Source: Arthrobacter sp. DWC3 (GTDB lineage Bacteria; Actinomycetota; Actinomycetes; Actinomycetales; Micrococcaceae). From it: a stretch of 64,000 bases of DNA. The position numbers and the translations under genes are program-made. A model generated the notes under the pieces. That model was not told the DNA's origin, did not search any database, and saw only the letters and a program-made list of their open reading frames with translations. Shown here piece after piece: positions 1-8,597 of this stretch (position 1 is its first letter; every line of letters starts with the position of its first letter). The DNA lies in assembly GCF_002929375.1 (NCBI RefSeq), contig NZ_PJIP01000006.1, positions 182,709-246,708 of the forward strand, written 5' to 3'.

Positions 1-396
1 GAGAGCCCAGTCGAGGACGGCATAGACCGGGAAGGCCACGTGCAGCACCCAGTTGGCCCAGGGCAGCTCCGCTCCGCCGGGAAGCCCCGCGAGCAGCAGG
101 TTGTAGACCACGCCCACCACCACCATGTCGGTGGTCACGGCGGCCCGGACCGGCACCAGCCACTCCGGCCCGTCGGCTCCCCGCAGCTGCAGGACCGCCG
201 CGAGGAGCAGCACGGCGGCGGCCAGGATATTGCTCTGCATCGTGAAGAACCCGAAGAAGTTGAACGGGTTGACCGGACCACGCGAGGCGGTGTCGAAGAA
301 GGTGGCCGCGACGGCGGCGAGCACGACGACGGCCATGGCCCCACGCACCGCCGCGCGCAGCGGGACGCGCTGCGCGCCCACGGCGAAGACGGTCAT
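1..396 (-). CDS. Pr6Pr-type integral membrane protein (3' end cut by window edge)
   Basis: The gene enters from its start at 396 and runs off the left edge, so about the first 132 residues are visible. They form several hydrophobic helices with the stretch NPFNFFGFFTMQSN near residue 45 and WVLHVAFPVYAVLDW near the edge, the pattern of the Pr6Pr family of actinobacterial membrane proteins of unknown function. Its ATG overlaps the mscL stop codon by 4 nt (ATGA), so the two are probably translated together. No catalytic residues are recognisable. The family call is from recall and the function is unknown. Confidence 0.75.
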   Translation of the reverse strand, partial: MTVFAVGAQRVPLRAAVRGAMAVVVLAAVAATFFDTASRGPVNPFNFFGFFTMQSNILAAAVLLLAAVLQLRGADGPEWLVPVRAAVTTDMVVVGVVYNLLLAGLPGGAELPWANWVLHVAFPVYAVLDWAL

Positions 397-812
397 CGCC
401 GTGCTTCCCGCGCCGCCATCTCCTTCAGCAGGTCCCGCATCTCGGTGAGCAGTGCGGTATCGACGGGCATCGGTGCCTTGGCGGCGCCCTCCGCGGCGGC
501 ATGTGCCTGCAGCCGGGCATTCGCGCGGTTCATCGGCACCACGAAGAGGAAGTACACCACGGCGGCGGTGATGAGGAACGTGACCAGCGCGGTGATGACG
601 GCGCCGACGTCGACGAACGTCGCGTCGTTGCCGGGCCTGATCCGGAACCCGAGGCCCGAGGCATCGATGCCGCCCGCGGAGGCGACGATCGGGTTGATGA
701 TGTTCGCGGTGAACGCACCGACGAGCGCCGTGAAGGCACTGCCGATGACGACGGCGATCGACAGCTCGATGACGTTGCCGCGCAGGATGAAGTCGCGGAA
801 GCCCTTGATCAT
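393..812 (-). CDS. mscL: Large-conductance mechanosensitive channel MscL
   Basis: This 139-residue protein has the MscL signature: an amphipathic N-terminus (MIKGFRDFILRGN), transmembrane helix 1 at about 14-42 (ELSIAVVIGSAF), a periplasmic loop at about 43-67, helix 2 at about 68-93, and a charged C-terminal helix. MscL is a pentameric plasma-membrane channel that opens under high membrane tension and releases solutes during hypo-osmotic shock. The ATG at 812 is preferred over an in-frame ATG 16 codons upstream because it is preceded by GAGAGGA at good spacing and begins with the conserved MscL N-terminus. The stop overlaps the start of the downstream Pr6Pr gene. Confidence 0.95.
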   Translation of the reverse strand: MIKGFRDFILRGNVIELSIAVVIGSAFTALVGAFTANIINPIVASAGGIDASGLGFRIRPGNDATFVDVGAVITALVTFLITAAVVYFLFVVPMNRANARLQAHAAAEGAAKAPMPVDTALLTEMRDLLKEMAAREARR

Positions 813-878
813 GGGGTCCTCTCGGGGTCGGGGGCGGGAGACGTTCGGCGGGCCCGACACGGTCGGGGACGTACGCCG

Positions 879-1436
879 TCAGGAGTGCGCGGGCGCGTTC
901 CCCCGCCGGGCGACGATCAGGTCGACGACGTCGAGCAGGTCGTCGATCTCGTCGCGGCTGGTGCGGCCGGCGCCGTCCGTGGCGAAGAAGGCGGCGTCGT
1001 AGTAGAGGCCGTCACCGAGCAGCTTGACGGCGCGTGCAGCGGTGCGGTCGCCGAGCTGCGCCTGGAGGGTGTCGAGCCAGCCCTCCTGGATCTCGGCGAG
1101 CGAGGACTTGGCCGTCGGGTGGCCCTGCTGGGCGAGCCGCGCCATGGACACGAGCGCCCGGTCGAGGGCGCTGTCCTCGAAGACCGAGGTGCGCACGTAG
1201 TAGCGCGCAGCGCCGTCCTCCGCCGAGGCCATCGCCTCGCGGTCCCGGTCGGCGAGCCCGCGGAGACGGTCGGCGAGTCCGTCCACGAGGGCCTCCTTCG
1301 AGGGGAAGTGGTAGAGCAGTCCGCCCTTGGAGACGTCGGCTGCGGCGGCGACCGCCTCCATGGTGGCGGCCCGCTCGCCGTCGCGGATCAACGCGTTTTC
1401 GAAGCTGTCGAGGATGCGCTCGCGGGAACTGGACAC
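879..1436 (-). CDS. TetR-family transcriptional regulator
   Basis: A protein of about 185 residues with an N-terminal TetR helix-turn-helix (SSRERILDSF..., recognition-helix region DVSKGGLLYHFPSKEALVDGL) and a variable helical ligand-binding domain. It is divergent from the DHA2-type drug exporter at 1498, and the dyad TACCG-N6-CGGTA lies between them, so repression of the exporter and of itself until an efflux substrate binds is the natural inference. The start is uncertain. I chose GTG 1436 because the family fold begins there; an in-frame ATG at 1499 would place the start inside the exporter promoter. Confidence 0.85.
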   Translation of the reverse strand: MSSSRERILDSFENALIRDGERAATMEAVAAAADVSKGGLLYHFPSKEALVDGLADRLRGLADRDREAMASAEDGAARYYVRTSVFEDSALDRALVSMARLAQQGHPTAKSSLAEIQEGWLDTLQAQLGDRTAARAVKLLGDGLYYDAAFFATDGAGRTSRDEIDDLLDVVDLIVARRGNAPAHS

Positions 1437-1461
1437 CCGCTCATGATACCGGTCACGTTTG

Positions 1462-1489
1462 TTGTACTGTACCGGCTGGACGGTATAGC
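1462..1489 (+). promoter_or_regulatory. Probable leaderless promoter with TetR operator for the MFS exporter
   Basis: TTGTAC (1462-1467) and TATAGC (1484-1489), 16 nt apart, look like -35 and -10 boxes. Transcription would begin about 7 nt after the -10, at or within 1-2 nt of the ATG at 1498, and no Shine-Dalgarno precedes that ATG. The spacer carries the perfect inverted repeat TACCG (1470-1474) - 6 nt - CGGTA (1481-1485), the expected place for a TetR operator that blocks polymerase. Promoter and operator are inferred. Confidence 0.6.
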
Positions 1490-1497
1490 CTTGACGC

Positions 1498-3069
1498 ATG
1501 ACTACTACACCTTCCGCTTCCGCACGTGTGTCCGAGGTGAACCCGCGTGCCGTTCAGCTCCCCTCCCTTGCCGGTCGCCGCGAGTGGTTCGCCCTCGCCG
1601 TGCTGATGCTGCCGGTGCTGCTGGTCTCGGTGGACAACACCGTGCTGAGCTTCGCCCTGCCGGAGATCTCCCGCCACTTCGCCACGAGCGGCACCATGCT
1701 GCTCTGGATCGTGGACAGCTACCCGCTCGTGCTGGCGGGGCTCCTGGTCGCGATGGGCAGCTTCGGTGACCGCTTCGGCCGTCGCCGCCTGCTCATCATC
1801 GGCGCGGCAGGCTTCGCCCTGTTCTCCGTCGCCGCCGCCTTCGCCCCGACCGCCGGCTTCCTCGTCGCCTCCCGCGTGGGGCTCGGTGTCTTCGGCGCCA
1901 TGCTCATGCCCTCCACGCTCTCGCTCATCCGCAACATCTTCACGGACCGCGACCAGCGCCGCATCGCCATCGCCGTCTGGGCCGCGGGCTTCTCGGCCGG
2001 CGCAGCCCTCGGGCCCCTGCTCGGCGGCCTGCTGCTCGAGCACTTCTGGTGGGGTTCGGTCTTCCTGCTCGCGGTCCCCGTCCTCGTGCTCATGCTCGCG
2101 CTGACCCCCGTGGTCGTCCCCGAGTCGAAGGACGCCAATCCGGGCCGCGTGGACTACGCGAGCATCGTCCTGTCCATCGGGACCATGCTGCCGGTGGTCT
2201 ATGCCATCAAGAACCTCGCCAAGGGCGGGCCGCTGCTCGTCTCCGTGACCGCCGCGTTCATCGGCCTCGCCGCCGGCACGGCGTTCGTCATGCGCCAGCT
2301 GCAGCGCCGCGATCCCATGCTCGACGTACGCCTCTTCACGGTGCGGGCCTTCACCGGCGCCGTCCTGGTGAACCTGCTCGCGATCTTCTCGCTCGTGGGG
2401 TTCCTGTTCTTCGTGTCCCAGCACCTGCAGCTCGTGCTCGGCTACACCCCGCTCGACGCCGGGCTCGTGCTGCTGCCGGGGCTCCTCATGACGATCATCG
2501 CGGGCCTCGCCGTCGTGCCGGTCGCCCGGCGCCTGCCGCCGCACGTGGTCGTCTCGGTCGCGCTGCTGTTCTCCGCGATCGCGTACTCCATGATCGCGCT
2601 GCTCGGCGAGGGCGGGTCCGCCGGGTTCCTCATGATCGCGTTCGTGGTCCTCGGCGTCGGCGTCGGCGCCTCGGAGACGGTGTCCAACGACCTCATCCTC
2701 TCCACCGTCCCGGCCGCCAAGGCGGGCGCTGCGTCTGCGGTCTCGGAGACCGCCTACGAGGTGGGGTCCGTCCTCGGCACCGCGGTGCTCGGCAGCATCC
2801 TGCTGGCGTCCTACCAGCGGAACCTGCTGCTGCCCGCGGGCCTCAGCAGCGTCCAGGCCCAGTCCTCCACGGAGACTCTCGGCGGCGCGGTCGAGGTGGC
2901 CGCGCAGCTCGGCCCCACCAGCGCGTCCCTCCTCCGGGACTCGGCGTTCCACGCCTTCGACAGCGGCGTCACGGTCACGGCCGGCATCGCAGCCCTGCTC
3001 ATGGTCGGCGCCTCGGCGCTCGCGGCCTGGAGCCTGCGGAGCACGACGGCGGAGCGCGTCGAGCACTAG
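1498..3069 (+). CDS. MFS multidrug exporter, DHA2 (14-TMS) type
   Basis: This 523-residue protein has about 14 transmembrane segments. It shows the DHA2/EmrB-QacA pattern: VDNTVLSFALPEISRHF in helix 1, the loop 2-3 motif GSFGDRFGRRRLL, and a drug/H+ antiporter motif C-like stretch (WAAGFSAGAALGPLLGG). Members export cationic drugs, dyes or disinfectants using the proton gradient. The divergent TetR gene and intervening operator suggest substrate-induced expression. The substrate cannot be read from sequence. A strong hairpin terminator follows directly. Confidence 0.9.
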   Translation: MTTTPSASARVSEVNPRAVQLPSLAGRREWFALAVLMLPVLLVSVDNTVLSFALPEISRHFATSGTMLLWIVDSYPLVLAGLLVAMGSFGDRFGRRRLLIIGAAGFALFSVAAAFAPTAGFLVASRVGLGVFGAMLMPSTLSLIRNIFTDRDQRRIAIAVWAAGFSAGAALGPLLGGLLLEHFWWGSVFLLAVPVLVLMLALTPVVVPESKDANPGRVDYASIVLSIGTMLPVVYAIKNLAKGGPLLVSVTAAFIGLAAGTAFVMRQLQRRDPMLDVRLFTVRAFTGAVLVNLLAIFSLVGFLFFVSQHLQLVLGYTPLDAGLVLLPGLLMTIIAGLAVVPVARRLPPHVVVSVALLFSAIAYSMIALLGEGGSAGFLMIAFVVLGVGVGASETVSNDLILSTVPAAKAGAASAVSETAYEVGSVLGTAVLGSILLASYQRNLLLPAGLSSVQAQSSTETLGGAVEVAAQLGPTSASLLRDSAFHAFDSGVTVTAGIAALLMVGASALAAWSLRSTTAERVEH

Positions 3070-3083
3070 TCCGCCGGCACCAC

Positions 3084-3117
3084 AAAGGGTCCGTCCCCTC
3101 GAGGGAACGGACCCTTT
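3084..3117. terminator. Bidirectional hairpin terminator
   Basis: AAAGGGTCCGTCCC (3084-3097) pairs with GGGAACGGACCCTTT (3103-3117) with a single bulged base, around a 5-nt loop. The A-rich and T-rich flanks fit termination of the exporter on the plus strand and of the convergent small gene on the minus strand. Confidence 0.8.
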
Positions 3118-3163
3118 GCATGTTCGAACGGGCGCGGCCCGGAAGCCTGCCCGGAACCTGGGG

Positions 3164-3427
3164 CTAGTGGCCGGGGCGGTTCGGGTCGTTGACGCTCGAG
3201 GAGCCGCTGGCACGGTGGTCCACGTGCTCCTTCTTGTTCTTCTTGAGCAGGCCCGCCAGGCCGAGGAGTCCGAGGAGGCCCCACAGGCCCGCGTCGCCGT
3301 TGCCCTCTTCGCTCTGCTGGGTCTGCTCCGTGGCGGGGGCGGTCTCTTCAGCGGCGACGGAGGGGGCTGCCACGCCCGCGAGGACGCCCAGCGTCAGGGC
3401 TGCGGTGGCTGCGGTCTTGTGCATCAT
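3164..3427 (-). CDS. Small secreted/anchored protein with WGxxGxxG segment
   Basis: This 87-residue protein has a signal peptide (about residues 1-26, cut after SVAA), a short acidic linker rich in Thr, Gln and Glu, then GLWGLLGLLGLAGLL and a basic KKNKK stretch. The WGxxGxxG hydrophobic segment followed by basic residues resembles a family thought to be a C-terminal sorting or membrane-retention signal, but here 18 polar residues follow it. The ATG at 3427 has AAGGAA at good spacing, so an in-frame ATG 14 codons upstream is rejected. No enzymatic function is visible. Confidence 0.7.
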   Translation of the reverse strand: MMHKTAATAALTLGVLAGVAAPSVAAEETAPATEQTQQSEEGNGDAGLWGLLGLLGLAGLLKKNKKEHVDHRASGSSSVNDPNRPGH

Positions 3428-3584
3428 GGTGTTCCTTAGGTAGGGGATGGGCTCCTGCTGGAAGCCCATTGATAAGGCTACTTAGCATTTGTGCCTGCGC
3501 GTCATCCGATTCGTCGCCGGAAACGGTTGCCATGGGCGGGCGCACGGGGTAGACGCGCGGGGGTGCACGCGGAACAGTGGACCC

Positions 3585-4148
3585 ATGGTGATCGAGGTAC
3601 GCCCCGCGACGGTGTTCGCCGATGTCGCGGCCGTGGTGGGACCGAAGCGCCCGGACGCGAACGTCTGCTGGTGCCTCAGCTACCGCGTCCCCTCCCGGCA
3701 GAACTCCGCGCTGGTCGGCCCGGAGCGCGGCGACCTCGTGCGGCGCCTGTGCGCGCAGGACCCGCCGCCCGGGGTCCTCGCCTACGACGGCGACGAGGTG
3801 GTCGGCTGGGCCGCCGTCCACCCGCGCGCGGACACGAGCTTCGCCCGGAACCGCAGGATCCCGCATGTCGACGACGCCGACGTGTGGTCGGTGTGGTGCA
3901 TCCGGGTGCGGCCGGGCCATCGCGGGAAGGGCATCTCGCACCTGCTGCTCGCCGGCGCCGTCGACTTCGCGCGCTCCTACGGCGCTCCCGCGATCGAGGG
4001 ATACCCCGTGGACAACGGGGACCGGAAGGTGGACCTCACCATGGCGTACGTCGGCACACGGAGCCTCTTCGAGCGGGCCGGCTTCACGCAGGCGGCCGAG
4101 ACCACGTCGGTGGTGAACGGCTTCCCGCGGGTCCTGATGCGGCTGTGA
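3585..4148 (+). CDS. GNAT-family N-acetyltransferase
   Basis: A 187-residue single-domain acetyltransferase. The acetyl-CoA binding motif A is readable as IRVRPGHRGKGISHLLLAGA near the middle (R/Q-x-x-G-x-G type, with GHRGKG), followed by a beta-strand and the GAPAIEGYPVD region. The GNAT fold transfers an acetyl group from acetyl-CoA to an amine; the acceptor is unknown. The start at 3585 is chosen because homology-like sequence begins at MVIEVRPATV; the in-frame ATG at 3489 would add 32 residues that look non-coding. It stands alone upstream of prfC. Confidence 0.85.
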   Translation: MVIEVRPATVFADVAAVVGPKRPDANVCWCLSYRVPSRQNSALVGPERGDLVRRLCAQDPPPGVLAYDGDEVVGWAAVHPRADTSFARNRRIPHVDDADVWSVWCIRVRPGHRGKGISHLLLAGAVDFARSYGAPAIEGYPVDNGDRKVDLTMAYVGTRSLFERAGFTQAAETTSVVNGFPRVLMRL

Positions 4149-4226
4149 CCACGCCGACAGCGATGCGCACAGCGAACACGGGCCCCCGCCGCCGGGTGTC
4201 CGTCCGGCATCGGGGACAATGGGAGC

Positions 4227-5840
4227 GTGGCCCTGCTGACCGAATCCCCTGTCCTCGACGCCGACGCCGTCCGCCGTGAGGCCGGACGCCGCCGAACCTT
4301 CGCCGTCATCTCGCACCCCGACGCCGGGAAGTCGACGCTGACGGAGGCGCTCGCGCTCCTCGCGCGCGCCATCCAGGACGCCGGCGTCACGCACGGGAAG
4401 TCGAGCCGCCACGCCACCGTCTCGGACTGGATGGGCATCGAGCAGGAGCGCGGCATCTCGATCAGCTCGGCCGCCCTGCAGCTGACCTACCGCGACACCG
4501 TCCTCAACGTCGTGGACACCCCCGGCCACGCCGACTTCTCCGAGGACACCTACCGCGTGCTCGCCGCCGTGGACTCCGCCGTGATGCTCATCGACGCCGC
4601 CAAGGGCTTCGAACCGCAGACCGTGAAGCTGCTGGCCGTGTGCAAGGCCCGCAACATCCCCATCATCACGGTCATCAACAAGTGGGACCGGCCGGGCCTG
4701 GACGCCCTCGGCCTGATCGACGACGTCGGCGAGCGCACCGGCATGACGCCGGTACCGCTGACGTGGCCCGCGGGCATCGCCGGCGACTTCCAGGGCCTGA
4801 TCGACCTGCGCGCGGACCGGGCCATCGCGCTCGAGGCCGTCGAGGCCGGCGCCCAGGCCGCCGCGGAGACCGAGGTGGACATCGACGCCCTCGACCCGCG
4901 GGACGCCGGGGCGTGGCTCGACGCCCGCGAGGAGTCGGGGCTCGTCGAGTCCTCGAACGGCTCCTTCGACCGCGAGGAGTTCGAGGCCGCACGCCAGACC
5001 CCTGTGCTGTTCGCGGCGGCGGCGAAGAACTTCGGGGTCTCGCAGCTTCTCGACATCCTGGTCGACGTGGCACCCTCCCCCACCCCGCGCCCGTCCAAGG
5101 AGGACGAGCCCCGGCCTATCGACGCGCCCATGTCCGGCTTCGTCTTCAAGGTCCAGGCAGGCCAGGACAGCGCCCACCGCGACCACATCGCGTACCTCCG
5201 CATCTGCTCGGGGACCTTCGAACGGGGCATGGTCATCACCAACCAGCGCACGGGCAAGCCCTTCGCCACCAAGTACGCGCACCGCGTCCTCGGCCGCAGC
5301 CGCGAAGTGGTGGACACGGCCTGGCCGGGCGACGTCGTGGGGCTCGTCAACGCGACGAGCCTCCGGGTGGGCGACAGCCTGTTCGCCGAGGAGCCCGTGC
5401 AGTTCCCCGACATCCCGCGCTTCTCCCCCGAGCTGTTCGCCGTCGCCCGGGCCAAGGATCCGGGCCGCTACAAGCAGTTCCGCCGCGGCATCGAGCAGCT
5501 CGAGCACGAGGGCGTGGTGCAGGTGCTGCGCTCGGACCTCCGCGGCGACCAGGCACCCGTGCTCGCCGCCGTCGGGGCCCTGCAGTTCGAGGTGGCGGCC
5601 GAGCGGCTCGGCACCGAGTTCAACGCGCCGACCTCCCTCGACAACCTTTCCTACACGCTCGCCATGCGCGTGGCCCCGGAGAGCCAGGGCGTCCCCCAGA
5701 CCTTCCGCGGCGGCGAGATACTGTTCCGGTCCGACGGCGAGATCGTCGCCGTGTTCGGGGACAAGTGGAAGGTGGGGCACTTCAGGAAGGACTTCCCCGA
5801 CGTCGTCCTCGAGACGATCGGCGCCGCCGTCGACCAGTAG
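4227..5840 (+). CDS. prfC: Peptide chain release factor 3 (RF3)
   Basis: This 537-residue translational GTPase has the full RF3 layout. G1 is SHPDAGKST at about residues 29-37, the switch region is GIEQERGISISSAA, G3 is DTPGHADF at about 97-104, and G4 is NKWD at about 151 (NKxD). Domains II and III follow (MSGFVFKVQAGQDSAHRDHIAYLR...). RF3 recycles RF1/RF2 from the ribosome after peptide release and aids quality control of mistranslation. The GTG start has GGGAG directly abutting it, too close for a normal Shine-Dalgarno, so the message may be leaderless. It is a single-gene unit. Confidence 0.95.
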   Translation: MALLTESPVLDADAVRREAGRRRTFAVISHPDAGKSTLTEALALLARAIQDAGVTHGKSSRHATVSDWMGIEQERGISISSAALQLTYRDTVLNVVDTPGHADFSEDTYRVLAAVDSAVMLIDAAKGFEPQTVKLLAVCKARNIPIITVINKWDRPGLDALGLIDDVGERTGMTPVPLTWPAGIAGDFQGLIDLRADRAIALEAVEAGAQAAAETEVDIDALDPRDAGAWLDAREESGLVESSNGSFDREEFEAARQTPVLFAAAAKNFGVSQLLDILVDVAPSPTPRPSKEDEPRPIDAPMSGFVFKVQAGQDSAHRDHIAYLRICSGTFERGMVITNQRTGKPFATKYAHRVLGRSREVVDTAWPGDVVGLVNATSLRVGDSLFAEEPVQFPDIPRFSPELFAVARAKDPGRYKQFRRGIEQLEHEGVVQVLRSDLRGDQAPVLAAVGALQFEVAAERLGTEFNAPTSLDNLSYTLAMRVAPESQGVPQTFRGGEILFRSDGEIVAVFGDKWKVGHFRKDFPDVVLETIGAAVDQ

Positions 5841-5858
5841 GGCCGTCCGGCCCGCGGG

Positions 5859-6740
5859 TCAGTAGCTGCCCGACGCCCCGCCGCCGCTGAAGCCCCCGCC
5901 GCCGTTGAACGAGGACCCGGACGCGTCGCTTCCGCTACTCCCGGTGCCGCCGGAGTAGAGCGCCGGGTTGGCGACGTAGAGGGGGAGCCAGACGGCCGGG
6001 TTGTTCACGGCGTCGTCCCCCCGCCGGCTGTACCGGTACTTCCGGTACGCCTCGCGCTGCTCGTCCGTCAGGCGCAGGTCCGGGTCCGCGGCCTCGGCTG
6101 CCCGCAGCTCCTCGTCGGAGATCCGGCGACGGCGGCGCGAGTCCGCGGCGAGCAGCCAGACGATCCCGCCGAGGAGCACCGCGACGCCGCCCGCGACCCA
6201 CCCGAGGAGCACCCAGTCGAAGGGTTCCTTCACCGGACCCTGGCCCTGTGCATACCCGTAGATCCGGCCGACGGCCTCCGTCAGCCCCTGCGCGTACTCC
6301 TCGTCGGCGAATGCCGGCTCGAGGACGTCCTCGACCACCTCCTCGGCGTCGTCGTCGGAGAACGCCTCACGTACGCCGTCGGCGGTCTCGATGCGCAGCT
6401 CACGCTCGCCGGTGTCCGCGACCACGAGCACCCCGTTGTCCGCGCCGGCGTCGCCCACTCCCCAGTCGGTCGCGACCGACCGGGCGTAGTCCTCGAGCGA
6501 CCCGCCGGCGTTCTCCACTGTCAGGACGGCCACGCGCGCGGCGTCGGTCCGGCTGTTCTGCTGGTCGATGAGCGCATCGAGCTCCTGCTCCTGCGCCGGG
6601 GTGAGGACGTCCGCCGCATCGAGGACGTTGCCCTGCGCCGGCGGTTCCGGGACCGACGCCGGCTCCCCACCGCCGCACCCCGTGAGCACCAGCAGCAGAG
6701 ACGCGGTCGCCGTGATGACCGCGGCGCGATTGTTCGTCAT
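5859..6740 (-). CDS. TPM-domain lipoprotein
   Basis: This 293-residue protein has a lipoprotein signal peptide (LVLTGC lipobox, Cys22), then a TPM domain at about 38-165 (NVLDAADVLTPAQEQELDALI..., VLVVADTGERELRIETADGV). A transmembrane helix at about 178-200 is followed by a basic patch SRRRRR, and the protein ends in a Gly/Ser-rich tail (GGGGFSGGGASGSY). TPM domains occur in YgcG-like proteins; some are reported to act as phosphatases or in photosystem repair, but the actinobacterial role is unclear. The Gly/Ser tail is typical of this family. The start is supported by AGGGGAA. Confidence 0.85.
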   Translation of the reverse strand: MTNNRAAVITATASLLLVLTGCGGGEPASVPEPPAQGNVLDAADVLTPAQEQELDALIDQQNSRTDAARVAVLTVENAGGSLEDYARSVATDWGVGDAGADNGVLVVADTGERELRIETADGVREAFSDDDAEEVVEDVLEPAFADEEYAQGLTEAVGRIYGYAQGQGPVKEPFDWVLLGWVAGGVAVLLGGIVWLLAADSRRRRRISDEELRAAEAADPDLRLTDEQREAYRKYRYSRRGDDAVNNPAVWLPLYVANPALYSGGTGSSGSDASGSSFNGGGGFSGGGASGSY

Positions 6741-6864
6741 GATGAGTTCCCCTGCATCGACGGCGGTGCGGGACCGGCGTCCCGTTCACGCACAGTCTAG
6801 AGGGCGGCGAGGGCGCGGTGGAGGGCCGCGTCGCCGCGCCCCCTGCAGGAGGCCTGAGCGCAGG

Positions 6865-7605
6865 TCACGCGTCGAAATGCGTCTCGGGGAGCTGCTGCCC
6901 GATCGACATCACGACGGACGCTGCGATGTCCACGAGCTTGATGTTGCGCCCGCTGGACGCAGCCTTGAGGATGGTGATCGCCGCTTCGTGACTGCAGCGG
7001 TTCTGGCCCATGATGATGCCCGCTGCCACGTCGATGGTGGTGCGCGAGTCCATCGCGGCTTTCAGGTGCTTGCTCGTGTCCACGGCCTGCGCGACCCGCA
7101 CGGCCATCCGCAGGGATTTCGACGCCTCACGCGCCAGGTCGGCCGCGGCCGTGATCGCCTCCTCGTCGAAGGCCTCCGGCTGCGGCGAATAGAGGTCGAG
7201 GCCGGCGGCGGCGAGCCCGTCGAGCGGGATGGGCACGCCGAGGGCCGAGCGGATCCCGTGGTCGATGATGGCCGGCGTGTACTCGCCGAACCGCGACTCC
7301 TCCTTGAAGTCCGCGACCACGTACATCTGACCCTCGCGCGCCGAGCGGAGACAGGGGCCGTCGTCGAACTCGTACTGGACCTCGTCCATGCGCTGGGCGT
7401 GCTCGCTGCTGCTCGCCACGGTGGTCCGGGCGCGGGGCCGCAGGAGGGTGACACCGCAGAACACCTCCGTGCCCGGGGAGGAGAGGGTATCGGCGGCGAG
7501 TCTCGCCAGCCCGTCGAGGAAGCTGTTGATGTCGGGGCTCTCGAGCACCATGTCCTGGAGCATTCCCGGCAGGGAGGCGTCCCCGGAGGTCTGGTCGTCC
7601 GTCAT
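6865..7605 (-). CDS. GAF and ANTAR domain-containing regulator
   Basis: This 246-residue protein has an N-terminal GAF sensor domain (about 20-170; DEVQYEFDDGPCLRSAREGQ, SALGVPIPLDG) and a C-terminal ANTAR domain (about 178-235; SRTTIDVAAGIIMGQNRCSHEAA). ANTAR domains are three-helix RNA-binding modules that bind tandem hexaloop hairpins in leaders and block termination or alter translation, usually after ligand sensing or phosphorylation. GGGAGG precedes the ATG at 7605; in-frame sequence further upstream does not look coding. It closely resembles the protein at 29080. No target adjoins it; see the amiS leader at 25.8 kb. Confidence 0.92.
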   Translation of the reverse strand: MTDDQTSGDASLPGMLQDMVLESPDINSFLDGLARLAADTLSSPGTEVFCGVTLLRPRARTTVASSSEHAQRMDEVQYEFDDGPCLRSAREGQMYVVADFKEESRFGEYTPAIIDHGIRSALGVPIPLDGLAAAGLDLYSPQPEAFDEEAITAAADLAREASKSLRMAVRVAQAVDTSKHLKAAMDSRTTIDVAAGIIMGQNRCSHEAAITILKAASSGRNIKLVDIAASVVMSIGQQLPETHFDA

Positions 7606-7817
7606 CGCTCTCTCCCTCCCATGGCTCCAGGCAGCCGGTCGGCCGTCCGCTGGTGCCACGCTACCGGGCCCGCCGCCGACGAGGAACGGGGTTTCGGCAC
7701 TGGACGGGGGCACGCGGACCGTGCGGGGAGGGGTGGGACGGCGACGGCGCGGCACGCCGTCGCCGGCCCGCCGCGCCGTCGGCACGAGGAGGAGTGCCGT
7801 GAGGCACCAGGGAAGGA

Positions 7818-8471
7818 TCAGTCGGCGCGGCCCGCGGGAGATATGCCGCCGGAGCAGGCCGCTCCGGGTTCGCGGGTCTGCTCGCCCTGGATGTACTTGT
7901 CGAGGAAGGTGCCGAGCCGGGCGTCGTCGGCGGAGTCGACCTTCAGCTGCAGGCCCCACGCGCTGGCCGCGATCGGGCTGTCGAGGTCGGGGTAGGGGCT
8001 GAGCAGTACGTAGGATCGCGTACCCACCAGTTCGGTGAGCTTGTCGATCTCGGCCTGCCCGATGTCCGGGTTGTAAGTGATCCACACGGCGCCGTGCTCC
8101 ATGGAGTGCACCGAGTTCTCGTTGGGGATCGCCTCGGTGTAGACACCGCAGTTGGTCCAGACCGGGTTGTGGTTCCCGCCCACAGGAGGCGACTGCTCGT
8201 ACTCCACAACCCCCTCGACGTGGTCGAACGTCACGTCGGAGTAGGTCTGGACGCCGTCGATCCCCTGCGCGGCCGCCGCCTCACGGTCGCGGTTCACCTG
8301 GACCTGGTTCACGATCACGAGGGTCACCGCGATGATGATGGCGAGGATCACGGCGCCGATGCCGCCGAAGATCAGGGCGTTGCGCTTGCGTTCACCCGCC
8401 CGCTGCTCGGCCTGGATGGCGGCCAGGCGCGCCTGACGGTCCTGGTTCTCCTGGGATCGCTTCTTGTTCAA
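7818..8471 (-). CDS. DUF3105 membrane-anchored protein
   Basis: This 217-residue protein has a basic cytoplasmic head (MNKKRSQENQDRQARL), one transmembrane helix at about 34-56, and an extracytoplasmic DUF3105 domain. The conserved stretch SPPVGGNHNPVWTNCGVYTE and the histidine motif HSMEHGAVWITYNP are both present. The function of DUF3105 is not established; the paired Cys/His motifs suggest metal or redox binding. The start is TTG at 8471, with AGGA about 6 nt upstream. It often occurs, as here, beside a DUF305 gene. Confidence 0.88.
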   Translation of the reverse strand: MNKKRSQENQDRQARLAAIQAEQRAGERKRNALIFGGIGAVILAIIIAVTLVIVNQVQVNRDREAAAAQGIDGVQTYSDVTFDHVEGVVEYEQSPPVGGNHNPVWTNCGVYTEAIPNENSVHSMEHGAVWITYNPDIGQAEIDKLTELVGTRSYVLLSPYPDLDSPIAASAWGLQLKVDSADDARLGTFLDKYIQGEQTREPGAACSGGISPAGRAD

Positions 8472-8597
8472 CGGGTGTCCTTCGTGCTGGGGCGGCTGCG
8501 GCGTTCACCGCGGATCGGATAGCGCCGGGAACCAATCTACCGGCGAGGCTTGGCAGTCCTCGACCGCCCCGGTGGGCGCGTCCCGGACCACGCGGGC

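Noticed and set aside
1453-3213. Very long open frames opposite real genes (for example opposite the MFS gene here, opposite prfC at 3348-5780, and 1175 codons opposite the MalT-like gene at 47376-50903)
   Set aside because: They mirror high-GC genes with strong third-position bias, have low-complexity Arg/Gly/Asp/His-rich products and no domains; the opposite strand has clear conserved proteins.
6865-7605. GAF-ANTAR protein at 6.9 kb as dedicated regulator of the copper operon nearby
   Set aside because: The copper operon has its own CsoR and operator, and no tandem A1/G4 hairpins were seen in its leader.
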